Positions 51,489 through 61,600 are shown, counted from the first letter of the stretch. The stretch: 64,000 nt of DNA from Actinomycetota bacterium (GCA_019347575.1 JAHWKY010000011.1:62001-126000), one strand, 5' to 3'. Translations and numbers: made by a program. The notes: generated from the letters alone by a model not told the origin.

Positions 51489-51908
51489 GTGGACGAGCGT
51501 GACGAACCGGTCTACGTGATCTCCGTCGCGGCGGAGCTCGCCGACATGCACCCGCAGACCCTGCGCGGGTACGAGCGCAAGGGCCTGATCGACCCGGCAC
51601 GGACCGAGGGCAACACGCGCCGCTACAGCCGCCGCGACGTCGATCGGCTGCGGTTGATCCAGCACCTGACCCAGGAGGAGGGCCTCAACCTCGCCGGGGT
51701 GCGGATGGTGCTGCAGATGGCGGAGGAGCTCGAGTCGGGCCGGCGCCGCATCGCTGAACTCGAGCGCATGATCCAGGAGCTGTACCGCCGTCTCCAGGAC
51801 GATGTCGAGGCGGCCCACCGTAGCCACCGCTACGAACTCGTCCCCGTCGCCGGAACCGACGTCCAACCCCACCGCGTCCCGCGTCGCCAGGGGCGCCGAC
51901 CGACCTAA
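51489..51908 (+). CDS. hspR: Heat shock repressor HspR (MerR family)
   Basis: 139 aa. MerR helix-turn-helix with YVISVAAELADMHPQTLRGY, then ERKGLIDPARTEGNTRRYS and RLRLIQHLTQEEGLNLAGV; coiled-coil dimerisation helix RRRIAELERMIQELYRRL. HspR binds HAIR sites and needs DnaK as corepressor, making a feedback loop; the HAIR-like palindrome upstream of dnaK is its likely target. The basic tail is unstructured. GTG start 8 bp after dnaJ. Confidence 0.92.
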   Translation: MDERDEPVYVISVAAELADMHPQTLRGYERKGLIDPARTEGNTRRYSRRDVDRLRLIQHLTQEEGLNLAGVRMVLQMAEELESGRRRIAELERMIQELYRRLQDDVEAAHRSHRYELVPVAGTDVQPHRVPRRQGRRPT

Positions 51909-51931
51909 GACCGACCTGAGGAGGATCCACC

Positions 51932-54550
51932 GTGGACTTCGACCGGTTCACGCTGAAGAGCCAGGAGGCCATCCAGAGCGCCGCCGAGCTCGCCGGCGCG
52001 CGCCACCATACGGAGGCGGGCCCCGGCCACCTGCTCGAGGCCCTGCTCGGCCAGCCCGACGGCGTCGTCCTGCCGCTGGTGCAGCGGCTGGGTGTGACCC
52101 CCACCCAGCTCCGCAGCAAGCTCAGCGCCGTCCTCGAGGGGCTTCCAGCGGCCTACGGCGCCTCGCCCGAGGTGACGATCGGCTCCAACCTGATCGCGGT
52201 GCTGAAGCAGGCCCAGAAGGAGGCCGAGCAGCTCAACGACGATTACGGCTCCACCGAGCACCTGCTCATCGGGCTCGCCGAATCGGGTGGCCCGGTCGGC
52301 AAGCTCCTGCAGGACGCGGGGGTCTCGCGCTCGTCCGTGCTCGGCGTGCTCAAGGACGTTCGCGGCACCCAGCGGGTGACCAGCCAGTCCCCCGAGTCGA
52401 CCTACGAGGCGCTCGAGAAGTACGCCCGGGACCTGACCGAACAGGCACGCGAGGGCAAGCTCGATCCCGTCATCGGACGCGACGACGAGATCCGCCGCAT
52501 CATCCAGGTGCTCGTCCGCCGCACCAAGAACAACCCCGTCCTCATCGGCGAGCCCGGCGTCGGCAAGACCGCGATCGTCGAGGGGCTCGCGCGCCGCATC
52601 GTCGAGGGCGACGTGCCCAACCTGCTCAAGGACAAGCGCGTCGTGAACCTCGACCTCGGGGCGCTGATCGCGGGGTCGAAGTACCGCGGCGAGTTCGAGG
52701 AGCGCCTCAAGGCGGTCCTCAGCGAGATCGAGGCCAGCGAGGGCCAGATCATCACGTTCATCGACGAGCTGCACACGGTCGTGGGCGCGGGCAAGGCCGA
52801 GGGCGCGATGGACGCCGGCAACATGCTCAAGCCGATGCTCGCGCGGGGCGTGCTGCGCATGATCGGCGCGACCACGCTCGACGAGTACCGCCAGATCGAG
52901 AAGGACGCGGCCCTCGAGCGCCGCTTCCAGCCGGTCCACGTGGCCGAGCCGTCGGCGGCGGACACCATCGGGATCCTCCGTGGTCTCAAGGAGCGCTACG
53001 AGGTCCACCACGGTGTCCGCATCACCGACGACGCGATCATCGCCGCGGCGACGCTGTCGGACCGCTACATCACCGCGCGGTTCCTGCCCGACAAGGCGAT
53101 CGATCTGCTCGACGAGGCGGCTGCGCGGCTGCGCATCGCGATCGACTCGATGCCGCCCGAGATCGACGAGGTCGACCGGCGCGTCCGCCAGCTCGAGATC
53201 GAGCGTGCGGCGCTGGCCAAGGAGGAGAGCGACGCGGGGCGGTCCCGCCTCGCCGACCTCGACCGCGAGCTGGCCGAGTTGCGGGAGCAACTCGATGCCA
53301 TGAAGACCTCGTGGCAGCAGGAGAAGGACGCCATCACGACGCTGCAGAACGTCAAGGAGGAGCTCGAGCGCACGCGTGAGCAGGCCGCCATCGCCGAGCG
53401 TGACGGCGACCTCGAGAAGGCCGCCGAGCTGCGCTACAGCAAGGTCGTCGAGCTCGAGAAGCAGCTCGAGGTGGCGCAGACGCGCATCGAGGTGCAGCAC
53501 GCCGAGGGCGGCTCGCTACTGCAGGAGGAGGTCACCGAGGAGGAGATCGCCGAGGTGGTCAGCAAGTGGACCGGTGTGCCGGTCAGCAAGCTGATGCAGT
53601 CCGAGGCGATGAAGCTGGTCGACCTCGAGGAGCAGCTCCACCGTCGCGTCGTCGGACAGCACGAGGCGGTCGAGGCGGTCGCCAACGCGGTGCGCCGCTC
53701 CCGCGCCGGCATCAGTGACGAGAACCGCCCGCAGGGCTCGTTCCTGTTCCTAGGTCCCACCGGGGTTGGCAAGACCGAACTCGCCCGCGCGCTGGCGGAG
53801 TTCCTGTTCGACGACGAGCGGGCGATGATCCGCATCGACATGGGCGAGTACCAGGAGAAGCACACGGTGGCTCGCCTCATCGGGGCACCACCCGGCTACG
53901 TCGGTTACGAGGAGGGCGGCCAGCTCACCGAGCCCGTCCGGCGACGGCCGTACACGGTCGTGCTCCTCGACGAGGTCGAGAAGGCGCACCCGGACGTGTT
54001 CAACGTCCTGCTGCAGGTGCTCGACGACGGCCGCCTCACCGACGGCCAGGGTCACACGGTCGATTTCCGCAACGCCGTGCTGATCATGACCAGCAACCTC
54101 GGCAGCCAGCACATCCTCGATCCGTCCCTGAGCGACGAGGCCCTGCGCGAGCGCGTCATGGCCGAGGTGCGCGGTCACTTCCGCCCCGAGTTCCTCAACC
54201 GCATCGACGAGGTCGAGATCTTCCACCGCCTCACTCGCGAGGACCTGACCCGCATCGTCGACATCCAGCTCGACCGGCTGCGCCGCCGCCTCGCCGGTCG
54301 CGACCTCACGCTCGAGGTGACCGACGCGGCCAAGGTGTGGCTCGGTGACCGCGGGTTCGATCCGGTCTACGGGGCGCGGCCGCTGAAGCGGGTGATCCGC
54401 CAGGTGCTCGAGGACGAGCTCGCACGGTTGCTCCTCGCGGGCAAGATCAGCGATGGTCAGCTCGCGCGGGTCGAGGTCGATCCCGACGGGGAAGGGCTGG
54501 TCCTGCTCGGCGAGAGCCGCGACGGGGACCGTACGGACGGAGCGGACTGA
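51932..54550 (+). CDS. clpB: ATP-dependent disaggregase ClpB
   Basis: 872 aa hexameric AAA+ chaperone that solubilises aggregates with DnaK. N-domain (1-145), first AAA with GEPGVGKT near 205, middle coiled coil (about 400-530, [15 protein letters not shown]), second AAA with [14 protein letters not shown] near 607, and the C-terminal small domain. GAGGAGG lies before the GTG start. It directly follows hspR (23 bp) and is probably in the same heat-shock regulon. In Streptomyces clpB is separate from dnaK; here it is in the cluster. Confidence 0.96.
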   Translation: MDFDRFTLKSQEAIQSAAELAGARHHTEAGPGHLLEALLGQPDGVVLPLVQRLGVTPTQLRSKLSAVLEGLPAAYGASPEVTIGSNLIAVLKQAQKEAEQLNDDYGSTEHLLIGLAESGGPVGKLLQDAGVSRSSVLGVLKDVRGTQRVTSQSPESTYEALEKYARDLTEQAREGKLDPVIGRDDEIRRIIQVLVRRTKNNPVLIGEPGVGKTAIVEGLARRIVEGDVPNLLKDKRVVNLDLGALIAGSKYRGEFEERLKAVLSEIEASEGQIITFIDELHTVVGAGKAEGAMDAGNMLKPMLARGVLRMIGATTLDEYRQIEKDAALERRFQPVHVAEPSAADTIGILRGLKERYEVHHGVRITDDAIIAAATLSDRYITARFLPDKAIDLLDEAAARLRIAIDSMPPEIDEVDRRVRQLEIERAALAKEESDAGRSRLADLDRELAELREQLDAMKTSWQQEKDAITTLQNVKEELERTREQAAIAERDGDLEKAAELRYSKVVELEKQLEVAQTRIEVQHAEGGSLLQEEVTEEEIAEVVSKWTGVPVSKLMQSEAMKLVDLEEQLHRRVVGQHEAVEAVANAVRRSRAGISDENRPQGSFLFLGPTGVGKTELARALAEFLFDDERAMIRIDMGEYQEKHTVARLIGAPPGYVGYEEGGQLTEPVRRRPYTVVLLDEVEKAHPDVFNVLLQVLDDGRLTDGQGHTVDFRNAVLIMTSNLGSQHILDPSLSDEALRERVMAEVRGHFRPEFLNRIDEVEIFHRLTREDLTRIVDIQLDRLRRRLAGRDLTLEVTDAAKVWLGDRGFDPVYGARPLKRVIRQVLEDELARLLLAGKISDGQLARVEVDPDGEGLVLLGESRDGDRTDGAD

Positions 54551-54609
54551 CGGCGGGGCGCGGTGGCGTCGCGACCCTGCCGGGGCGCGACACGTCCCAG
54601 GAGGGCCCC

Positions 54610-56292
54610 GTGCCCAGCCCCCGCACGTACACCGCCGTCGCCGCGCTCGTCGCCGCAGGAGCGGTCGCCATCACGACCACGACCGTGCTCGACCGCGACG
54701 ATGCCGCGATCGTCGTGCGGGTCGCGGTCGACGCTGACCCGGACAACCCGCTCATCGGGGAGGTGACGCTCGCGCTCGACGAGCCCGCGGCCGCTGCCCT
54801 GCTCGTCCACGCACCGGACGGGATCGGCTGGCGGGTCACGAGCGAGCGCCCCGCCGACGACGTGAGCTTCCCGCTCCTCGGCCTGCGTCCGGACACGACC
54901 TACCAGCTCATCGCCGTCATCGGGGAAGAAAGGACTGACCTCGGCGAGTTCGCGACCGGGTCGCTGCCCGAGCACCTGCCGCCGATGCAGGCCGCGGTCA
55001 GCGAGCCTGGCGGCATGGAGCCGGGGCTGACGCTGTTCAACCTGATGTACGAGCCGCCCGAGGGCGAGGACGGGATCGACGACCGTGGTTTCCTCGTCGC
55101 CGTCGACGAGGCCGGCGAGATCGTCTGGTACTTCCAGCAGGAGCAGGCGATCGAGGACGTCCGTCGCACCGAGGACGGGTCGCTGCTGTTCATCCACGAC
55201 GAGACCGGTGTCCGCGACATCGCCCCGACCGGCGAGCTGATCGGCGAGTGGAGCGGCGCCACGGCCCTCGACGTGGCGACCGAGGACGAATCGGGGCGCC
55301 CCGTCACGACCGAGGACGTCATCCGGGTCGAGACCGACCAGATGCACCACGAGGTCGTCGAGCTCGACAGCGGCAACCTGCTCACGCTGTCCCGCGAGCT
55401 GCGCGAGATCGAGTTCCCCGAGCCGATCTGCGACGAGGCCGAGGTGCCCTTCGACGGCACCTACGACGTCGTCGGTGACACCGTCGTGGAGTTCGAGCCC
55501 GATACGGGCGCGATCGTGAGCGAGGTGTCGATGTTCGACCTCATCGACCCGCTCGAGATCCTCGACCGCGTCGTCGTGCCGGAGTGGTGCGGCCCCTACC
55601 TGGAGCGGCGCTACCCCGACCAGTGGCCGGTCCACGACTGGACCCACGCCAACGCGGTCGTGCTCGACGAGGAGCGCAACGCCCTCCTCGTGTCGAACCG
55701 TCACACCGACACGGTCGATGCCATCCGCTACGAGGACGACGAGGACGGCCCCGCCGGCGAGCTGCTGTGGCGCCTCGGCGAGGCCGGCGACTTCACCCTC
55801 CAGGAGGGCGGCGAGTGGTTCTACCACCAGCACGCCCCGCAGGTCCTGCCCGACGGCTCGATCCTGATCTACGACAACGGCAACCGTCGCGTCGGCACCG
55901 ACCTCGAGGATCCCGAGCGGCTGCCGTACTCGCGCGCGGTGATCTACGAGCTCGACGAGGAGGCGATGACCGCGCGTCAGGTGTGGGAGCACAAGCTGCC
56001 GCCGACCGAGGACGGCGAGCCCATCTACGCCCCGTTCGTGGGCGACGCCGACGCGCAGCCGGGGGGCACGGTCCTGATCACGCACGGCGGTCTCGTCCAC
56101 CCGCCGTCGCACGCCCCGCTCATCTCGTGGGCGCGGATCGTCGAGGTCGAGCGCGACTCGGGCGAGCTGGTGTTCGACCTCACCATCCGCGAGGTCCCCG
56201 ACGGGCCCGGCTGGGCGGTCTACCGCGCCGAGCGCATCCCGACCCTGTACCCCGACGGCTACACCGTCGAGCCCCTCGACGCCCGCGCCTAG
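54610..56292 (+). CDS. Secreted arylsulfotransferase-family (ASST) protein
   Basis: 560 aa. N-terminal hydrophobic signal/anchor (AVAALVAAGAVAITTTTVL), then a fibronectin-like domain (40-120) and a beta-propeller of the arylsulfotransferase type: WYFQQEQAIEDVRRTEDG, THANAVVLDEERNALLVS, YHQHAPQVLPDGSILIYDNG. Conserved histidines typical of ASST (QMHHEV, HDWTHAN, HQHAPQ) are present; the usual catalytic Arg in a SNR motif (VSNRHTD) also. Transfers sulfuryl groups between phenolics in characterised members; substrate unknown here. GTG start at 54610. Confidence 0.75.
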   Translation: MPSPRTYTAVAALVAAGAVAITTTTVLDRDDAAIVVRVAVDADPDNPLIGEVTLALDEPAAAALLVHAPDGIGWRVTSERPADDVSFPLLGLRPDTTYQLIAVIGEERTDLGEFATGSLPEHLPPMQAAVSEPGGMEPGLTLFNLMYEPPEGEDGIDDRGFLVAVDEAGEIVWYFQQEQAIEDVRRTEDGSLLFIHDETGVRDIAPTGELIGEWSGATALDVATEDESGRPVTTEDVIRVETDQMHHEVVELDSGNLLTLSRELREIEFPEPICDEAEVPFDGTYDVVGDTVVEFEPDTGAIVSEVSMFDLIDPLEILDRVVVPEWCGPYLERRYPDQWPVHDWTHANAVVLDEERNALLVSNRHTDTVDAIRYEDDEDGPAGELLWRLGEAGDFTLQEGGEWFYHQHAPQVLPDGSILIYDNGNRRVGTDLEDPERLPYSRAVIYELDEEAMTARQVWEHKLPPTEDGEPIYAPFVGDADAQPGGTVLITHGGLVHPPSHAPLISWARIVEVERDSGELVFDLTIREVPDGPGWAVYRAERIPTLYPDGYTVEPLDARA

Positions 56293-56302
56293 CACCCCCC
56301 TA

Positions 56303-56352
56303 GCCTCCGTGGAGACCTGTGCTCGTATGTGAGCACGATCCTCCACGGAGGC
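56303..56352. terminator. Nested long hairpin before the FAD oxidoreductase
   Basis: 12-bp perfect outer arms GCCTCCGTGGAG / CTCCACGGAGGC enclose a symmetric 4-nt internal loop and inner arms GTGCTC / GAGCAC round a 6-nt loop, total 50 nt. It starts 11 bp after the ASST stop. Terminator or leader structure. Several CGTGGAGGC repeats follow up to 56406. Confidence 0.6.
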
Positions 56353-56361
56353 AAGGGCCCG

Positions 56362-56406
56362 CGTGGAGGCCAAAGGCCCGCGTGGAGGCACGGTGAGCGT
56401 GGAGGC
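56362..56406 (+). repeat. Three CGTGGAGGC repeats upstream of the FAD oxidoreductase
   Basis: CGTGGAGGC occurs at 56362, 56381 and 56398, with GCCCG before the first two. The last supplies the ribosome-binding site (GGAGG) 4 nt before the GTG start. Extra Shine-Dalgarno-like copies might act as standby sites; the same motif is part of the hairpin arms just upstream. Confidence 0.6.
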
Positions 56407-56409
56407 GAC

Positions 56410-57846
56410 GTGAGCGAACGCTACGACGCGGTCGTCGTGGGCTCGGGGCCCAACGGGCTCACCGCCGCGGTCGCGCTGGCGCGCGCGGACCGTCACGTCC
56501 TGGTGCTCGAGGGGGCCGACACCGTGGGGGGCGGCACACGCTCCGCGGAACTCACGCTGCCGGGCTTCACCCACGACGTCTGTTCCGCCGCCCACCCGAT
56601 GGGGATCTCGTCGCCGTACCTGCGCACGCTGCCGCTGGAGGAGCACGGGCTGCGGTGGCTGCACGCCGAGGTCCCCCTCGCGCACCCGCTCGACCACGGA
56701 GTTGCCGCCGTGATGCGCCGGGAGCTCGACGTCACGGCCGAGGGGCTCGGTGGTGACGGGGCGCCCTGGCGGCGCACGCTCGAGCCGTTCGTGCGTCGCT
56801 TCGACGCGCTGCTCGAGGACATCACCCGACCGATGGTGCAGATCCCGCGGCATCCCTTCCTGCTGGCCCGCTTCGGGCTGCTGGGACTGCGCTCGGCGGC
56901 GGGGATCGCCCGGCGCTTCCGCACCGACGGGGCACGTGCGCTGATGGCCGGCATCGCGGCGCACGCGGTCCTGCCGCTGGAGCACCTGCTGAGCGCGTCC
57001 GCCTTCCTCATGCTGGGCGCGGCAGGGCACGCGTACGGCTGGCCGGTCGCGGCAGGTGGCTCGCAGGCCATCGCGGATGCGCTGACCGCGCTGCTGCGCG
57101 ACCTCGGCGGCCAGGTCCGCACCGGGGCGCCCGTGCGTACGATGGCCGACATCCCCCCTGCGGACGCCGTCGTGTTCGACACCAACCCGGCCCAGCTGCT
57201 GGCCATCGTGGGGGACGACGTGCCGAGCACCTACGCCAGACGGCTCCGGCGCTACCGCCGTGGGCCCGGCGCGTTCAAGGTCGACTACGCCCTTGACGGT
57301 CCGGTCCCGTGGCTCGCCGACGAGTGCGCCGGTGCCGGCACCGTCCACCTCGGCGGCACCTTCGAGGAGCTGACTCGCGCCGAGCGGGCGGTCGCACGCG
57401 GCGAGGTGGTCGACCGCCCGTTCGTGCTCGCGGTGCAGGCCAGCGCGGCGGACCCTTCGCGCGCCCCGGACGGCAAGCACACCCTGTGGACCTACTGCCA
57501 CGTCCCCAACGGGTGGGACGGCGACGCGACCGACCGCATCGAGCGCCAGATCGAGCGTTACGCCCCTGGGTTCCGCGACCTCGTCCTCGCCCGACACGTG
57601 TTCCGCCCCGCCGACCTCGAGGCCTACAACCCCAACTACGTCGGAGGCGACTTCGCGGGCGGGGCGTCGGACGGTCTCCAGCTGTTCGCGCGTCCCGTGC
57701 TGTCACCGGACCCGTACGCCACGCCGATCGACGGCGTCTACCTGTGCTCGGCCGCGACGCCGCCTGGAGGTGGCGTGCACGGCATGGGCGGCTTCCACGC
57801 TGCGCGGTCCCTGCTCAAGCGTCAGGGGGGCAAGCGGTGGAGGTGA
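56410..57846 (+). CDS. FAD-dependent oxidoreductase (phytoene desaturase/CrtI-like)
   Basis: 478 aa. N-terminal dinucleotide-binding YDAVVVGSGPNGLTAAVALA with Glu in VLVLEGADTVGG; GWPVAAGGSQAIADALTALL and the C-terminal YLCSAATPPGGGVHGMGGFH are typical of the phytoene dehydrogenase-related (NAD(P)/FAD) group. Not necessarily a carotenoid enzyme. GTG start at 56410, GGAGG 4 nt upstream. Its stop overlaps the start of the GNAT gene by 10 bp, so they are likely co-translated. Confidence 0.85.
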   Translation: MSERYDAVVVGSGPNGLTAAVALARADRHVLVLEGADTVGGGTRSAELTLPGFTHDVCSAAHPMGISSPYLRTLPLEEHGLRWLHAEVPLAHPLDHGVAAVMRRELDVTAEGLGGDGAPWRRTLEPFVRRFDALLEDITRPMVQIPRHPFLLARFGLLGLRSAAGIARRFRTDGARALMAGIAAHAVLPLEHLLSASAFLMLGAAGHAYGWPVAAGGSQAIADALTALLRDLGGQVRTGAPVRTMADIPPADAVVFDTNPAQLLAIVGDDVPSTYARRLRRYRRGPGAFKVDYALDGPVPWLADECAGAGTVHLGGTFEELTRAERAVARGEVVDRPFVLAVQASAADPSRAPDGKHTLWTYCHVPNGWDGDATDRIERQIERYAPGFRDLVLARHVFRPADLEAYNPNYVGGDFAGGASDGLQLFARPVLSPDPYATPIDGVYLCSAATPPGGGVHGMGGFHAARSLLKRQGGKRWR

Positions 57847-59066
57847 TCACGCTCGCCGACGACCGCGCGCGGGAGTGGAGCCGTGCCTTCTACCACGCGT
57901 TCAGTGAGGTCGGGACGAAGGACGAGACCCTGGACGCGCTGACCTACTACGTCGATCCCGATCGGCGCTGGGGCGTGCTCGACGAGCGGGACCGCATCAC
58001 GGGCACGTGTGGCGTGTTCGCCACCGACCTGGCCGTTCCCGGCGGACGCGTGCTCCCCTGCGCCGCCGTGACCGCCGTCGGTGTCCTGCCGACCCACCGC
58101 CGGCGCCGCATCGCGACCGCGCTCATGACCCACCACCTCCGCGACTCGAGGGATCGCGGCGAACCGGTGTCCCTGCTGGAGGCATCCGAGGCGACCATCT
58201 ACCGCCGCTTCGGCTACGGCGCGGCGACGCTGCGGATGCGCGGCTCTGTGACTCGCGGCGGCTCCACCTTCGCCTCTCAGCGTGACGCGGTCGGAGACTT
58301 CGAGCTGTTGGCGGCGGTCGAGGCGAGCGAGGTGCTGCCGGCCCTCTACGACCACGCCCGCCGCGACCGGCCGGGCGAGATCGGCCGGACGGCGGGACTG
58401 TGGGCGGCGTTGTTCACCGACCCCGAGGAGGAGTACGGCGACGAGGGTCCCCGCCAGGACGTGGTGCACCGCGGCGCCGACGGCGAGCCCGACGGTTTCG
58501 TGACCTACCGCGTTAAGAGCAAGTGGGGTGACGCCATGTCGCAGGCGGTGCTGACCGTGGAGGAGATCCAGGCCGCCGACCCCAAGGTCGCTGCCGCGCT
58601 CTGGAGGTACGTGTTCGACATCGACCTGATGGCGACGGTCCAGAGCTGGTACCTCACGCCCGACGACCCGCTGCGGTGGCTGCTCGCCGATCCGCGCCAG
58701 CTGCGCTGCACCGCCCTCGCCGACGGCGAATGGATCCGGATCCTCGACCTCGAGGCGGCGCTGACCGGTCGCGGCTACCTCGCCGACGGCACGCTCGTCC
58801 TCGACATCCACGACCCCCTGTTCGATGACCTCGGGGGCACGTGGCGTCTCCACATCGAGGACGGCGTCGGCGCGGTCGAGCGCACCGCTACCCCAGCGCA
58901 GCTGCGGGTGGGGATCGACACGGTCGGGGCGCTCTACCTCGGTGGGATGAGCGCCCGCACCCTCGCCGACGCGGGTCGGATCGAGGTGCTCGATCCCGCC
59001 GCCGTCGTCAGCGCCGACCGGCTCTTCGCCGGCGAGCGGTACCCGCGCAACTCCACCGCCTTCTGA
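57837..59066 (+). CDS. Eis-like GNAT N-acetyltransferase
   Basis: 409 aa. Two GNAT-type domains and a C-terminal sterol-carrier-like domain, as in the Eis family. Acetyl-CoA site near VTAVGVLPTHRRRRIATALM; EASEATIYRRFGYG follows; the end has LRVGIDTVGALYLGGMSART. Eis proteins acetylate amines, lysines or aminoglycosides; the acceptor here is unknown. GTG start at 57837 overlaps the FAD enzyme; GTG 57843 is an alternative. Convergent with the PPOX gene. Confidence 0.85.
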   Translation: MEVITLADDRAREWSRAFYHAFSEVGTKDETLDALTYYVDPDRRWGVLDERDRITGTCGVFATDLAVPGGRVLPCAAVTAVGVLPTHRRRRIATALMTHHLRDSRDRGEPVSLLEASEATIYRRFGYGAATLRMRGSVTRGGSTFASQRDAVGDFELLAAVEASEVLPALYDHARRDRPGEIGRTAGLWAALFTDPEEEYGDEGPRQDVVHRGADGEPDGFVTYRVKSKWGDAMSQAVLTVEEIQAADPKVAAALWRYVFDIDLMATVQSWYLTPDDPLRWLLADPRQLRCTALADGEWIRILDLEAALTGRGYLADGTLVLDIHDPLFDDLGGTWRLHIEDGVGAVERTATPAQLRVGIDTVGALYLGGMSARTLADAGRIEVLDPAAVVSADRLFAGERYPRNSTAF

Positions 59067-59074
59067 CCGGCCCC

Positions 59075-59500
59075 TCACAGCTTGCGGAAGTCCCACGTGT
59101 TGACGCCGCCGCGGGGCGTGAGGCGCAGCCAGGTGTGATCGTCGTGACGCGGCATCGCCTGGCCTCCGAGGTACTTGTCCCCGATGCCCTGGCGCACCAC
59201 GTCCCGCACGTCGTCCTCGTCGAGGAACGCGTGATCGACCCGCCCCGTCACGCCCCGCAGCTCGCCGTACTCGACGCCGTCGTCCACCACGAACGCCACC
59301 CTGGTCCCGGCCTCGAGTCGGGCCGTGCGTTTGGCGCGATCGAGGTTGTAGACCCAGATGACCTCGCCGTCCCACCAGAACCACACCGGCACCACCGCCG
59401 GCCAGCCGTCCTCGTCGACCGTCGCGATGCGCATCACCCGCTGCTCGCGCAGGAAGGTGTCGAGCTCGTCGCCGGTCATGCTGATGCGCGTCCGTGCCAC
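59075..59500 (-). CDS. PPOX-class split-barrel flavin/F420-binding protein
   Basis: 141 aa. Pyridoxamine-phosphate-oxidase-like split barrel: QRVMRIATVDEDGWPAVVPV, WVYNLDRAKRTARLEAGTRV, VTGRVDHAF and TWLRLTPRGGVNTWDFRKL. Actinobacterial members bind F420 or FMN and reduce small molecules, but some have no known activity. The GTG at 59500 has GGAGG 7 nt upstream; ATG 59515 overlaps that site. Convergent with the GNAT gene and divergent from the DUF2090 gene. Confidence 0.82.
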   Translation of the reverse strand: MARTRISMTGDELDTFLREQRVMRIATVDEDGWPAVVPVWFWWDGEVIWVYNLDRAKRTARLEAGTRVAFVVDDGVEYGELRGVTGRVDHAFLDEDDVRDVVRQGIGDKYLGGQAMPRHDDHTWLRLTPRGGVNTWDFRKL

Positions 59501-59590
59501 CTGCCCACCTCCCATCGGCCCGAGCCTAGGAGCACGGCCCACTAGGCTGGGGCTCGAGCTGATGTCGCGACCCACCAGGAGACGACGACC

Positions 59591-60502
59591 ATGACGCTGG
59601 GCTACGACGGCCGCCTGTTCATCCTCGCGTTCGACCACCGCGGCAGCTTCAAGAAGATGTTCGGCGTGACGGGTGACCCCACCGATGACGAGTACGCCAA
59701 GCTCCGCGACGCCAAGCGGATCGTCTTCGAGGGCTTCCAGGCCGCCCTCGACCAGGGCGTTCCGAGGGACGCCGCCGGCATCCTCGTCGACGAGGAGATG
59801 GGTGCCGACATCGCCCGCTCCGCCAAGGACCAGGGCATCCAGTTCGCGATGCCGGTCGAGAAGTCGGGCCAGCCGGTCTTCGACTTCGAGTACGGCGAGG
59901 ACTTCGGCAAGCACATCGAGGACTTCGACCCAACCTTCTCGAAGGTGCTGGTGCGCTGGAACCCCGGCGATCCCCAGGAGGAGAAGGACGAGCAAGGCCC
60001 GCGGTTGAAGCGCCTCGGCGAGTGGCTGCACGACAACGACCGCAAGTACCTGTTCGAGCTGCTCGTCCCCGCGACCGATGCCGACCTGGAACGCGTGGGC
60101 GGCGACAAGGACCGCTACGACCGTGAGGTGCGGCCCGAGATCACCATCCAGACGATCGAGCAGATCCAGGCTGCCGGCGTCGAGCCCGACATCTGGAAGA
60201 TCGAGGGTCTCGACCGCCAGGAGGACTGCGAGAAGCTCGCCGAGACGATCCGTCGCGACGGGCGTGATGGCGTCATCGCGGTCGTGCTCGGGCGGGGCGC
60301 CGACACCGAGCGGGTGGACCACTGGCTGCGGATGGGAGCCCCGGTCGACGGCTACAACGGCTTCGCCATCGGTCGCTCCATCTGGTCCGACGAGGTCAAG
60401 GCGCACCTCGCGGGTGACAAGACGCGTGAGGAAGCCACGGCGGCCATCGGTGCCAACTTCAAGCGCTTCATCGACGTCTACAACGGCACCGAGGGGTCCT
60501 GA
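59591..60502 (+). CDS. DUF2090 aldolase-like protein
   Basis: 303 aa TIM-barrel-type protein of the DUF2090 group, the domain fused to IolC (2-deoxy-5-keto-gluconate kinase/aldolase) in some bacteria. LFILAFDHRGSFKKMFG at the N-terminus, LVDEEMGADIARSAKD, PVEKSGQPVFDFEYG, WKIEGLDRQEDCEKLAE and NGFAIGRSIWSDEV are family features. Probably an aldolase on a phosphorylated sugar acid; myo-inositol genes are absent nearby. TAGGCT at 59543 may be the -10; CAGGAG precedes the ATG. Confidence 0.75.
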   Translation: MTLGYDGRLFILAFDHRGSFKKMFGVTGDPTDDEYAKLRDAKRIVFEGFQAALDQGVPRDAAGILVDEEMGADIARSAKDQGIQFAMPVEKSGQPVFDFEYGEDFGKHIEDFDPTFSKVLVRWNPGDPQEEKDEQGPRLKRLGEWLHDNDRKYLFELLVPATDADLERVGGDKDRYDREVRPEITIQTIEQIQAAGVEPDIWKIEGLDRQEDCEKLAETIRRDGRDGVIAVVLGRGADTERVDHWLRMGAPVDGYNGFAIGRSIWSDEVKAHLAGDKTREEATAAIGANFKRFIDVYNGTEGS

Positions 60503-60514
60503 CGGGAGGGCAAC

Positions 60515-60718
60515 ATGGCGGTCATCAAGACCATCGACCTCGTGGGGGTGTCGAACGAGTCGTGGCGGGACGCTGCGGCTCAGGCGCTCGACGAGGCGGC
60601 GAAGACGATCCGGGGGATCGAGGGCTTCCACGTCCTCGACACGTCAGCGGTCGTCAAGGACGGCGACATCGCCGAGTACCACACCCACATCCGCATCAGG
60701 TTCCGACTGGAGCGGTGA
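60515..60718 (+). CDS. Dodecin
   Basis: 67 aa, full length. Forms a 12-mer that stores flavin or CoA. VIKTIDLVGVSNESWRDAAA with the conserved Trp in the flavin site, then IRGIEGFHVLDTSAVVKDGD and IRFRLER. GGGAGG lies before the ATG, and it follows the DUF2090 gene by 12 bp, so they share a transcript. Its stop and that of the protease are 3 bp apart, tail to tail. Confidence 0.93.
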   Translation: MAVIKTIDLVGVSNESWRDAAAQALDEAAKTIRGIEGFHVLDTSAVVKDGDIAEYHTHIRIRFRLER

Positions 60719-60721
60719 CGG

Positions 60722-61600
60722 TCACACCCCGTCGTCGACGTTCGCGAGCGGGGCGGTCTGCAGGAACAGATCCACGAGCCCGAGCTTCGACTGGGCGCGG
60801 TCGGCCTGCGGCCCCAGGCGGGTGATCGAGATGATTCCCGCGTCCACGGCATCCGTCCGGACGCTCGTGAATACGCCACCGCCGACCAGTACGCCCACGG
60901 CTTTGCCGTCCTGGGTGATCACGGGGCTGCCGGAATCGCCGTAGATCGCTGGCCCCGTTGCGAACACGTGGTCGCTGCTGGCCATCGACCCGGCCCAGTG
61001 GGTGCGGCCCGGGATGGTCGAGCCGTAGATGTCGCCCTGGCCGCTCTGGCGGAGCGTGACGGGCTGCTTGACGATGTCGCGACTGAGGCTGACCGGCCCG
61101 CCCCAGTGGCACATCTGGGCACTGGCTTCGACGCCGCTGTCCAGGCGGATGAGCGCGAAGTCCTTGGGGTCCTTGAGGATGGCGTACACCACGCTGCCGA
61201 TGCGGTTGCCGGCCGCGTCGCGGGCCACCGGGCCGGAGCTGGCTGACCACGTCTGCTCGACGTTGTCCGCGCCCTCGTCGAACACGCAGTGCCCGGCGGT
61301 GCCGATGTAGCGCCCGGCGAAGACCCTCTTATCCTTGACGATGCGCCACCCCTCGAACAGGAAGTTCATGGTGCAGCCGCCGCCGCCGATGACCACGCGG
61401 GCGCCGGGTCGGACCCCCGGGCAGGGCCCGGTCTCGACCGGCATCGTCTCCATCACCTCGGCGGGGACCGGGGCGATGAGCGAGCAGTCGCGGCCATCCA
61501 GCGTCCACGCCCACGGATCGGCTGCGGGCGGGACGGCAGCCAGGCTGGCGGCCGCAGCGAGCGCCGCAGCGACGGTCGCGACCGTGCGACGCAGCGTCAT
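60722..61600 (-). CDS. Secreted trypsin-like serine protease
   Basis: 292 aa. Signal peptide [19 protein letters not shown]. Chymotrypsin-fold triad visible: His104 (GTAGHCVF), Asp147 ([10 protein letters not shown]) and Ser223 (YGDSGSPV). Cys pairs (CSLIAP, PCPGV, GCTMNF, GHC, MCHW) suggest disulfides. The target is unknown. ATG 61600 with GGAGGGG upstream. Divergent from purA. No protease inhibitor nearby. Confidence 0.87.
   Translation of the reverse strand: MTLRRTVATVAAALAAAASLAAVPPAADPWAWTLDGRDCSLIAPVPAEVMETMPVETGPCPGVRPGARVVIGGGGCTMNFLFEGWRIVKDKRVFAGRYIGTAGHCVFDEGADNVEQTWSASSGPVARDAAGNRIGSVVYAILKDPKDFALIRLDSGVEASAQMCHWGGPVSLSRDIVKQPVTLRQSGQGDIYGSTIPGRTHWAGSMASSDHVFATGPAIYGDSGSPVITQDGKAVGVLVGGGVFTSVRTDAVDAGIISITRLGPQADRAQSKLGLVDLFLQTAPLANVDDGV

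Noticed and set aside
54457-57597. 1046-codon minus-strand open frame
   Set aside because: Antisense of the ASST and FAD oxidoreductase genes, both with clear motifs; composition is Arg/His/Val-rich as expected of a shadow.
60711-60728. Palindrome GTGAC-G-GTCAC as an operator
   Set aside because: It is formed by the two facing stop codons of dodecin and the protease and lies at a convergent junction, not a promoter region.
60980-61020. CCAGTGGGTGCGGCCCGGG resembling the 48-bp cassette repeat
   Set aside because: Only the first dozen bases match and it lies inside the protease coding sequence in a conserved-looking stretch; the TGCACACGCTC end is missing.
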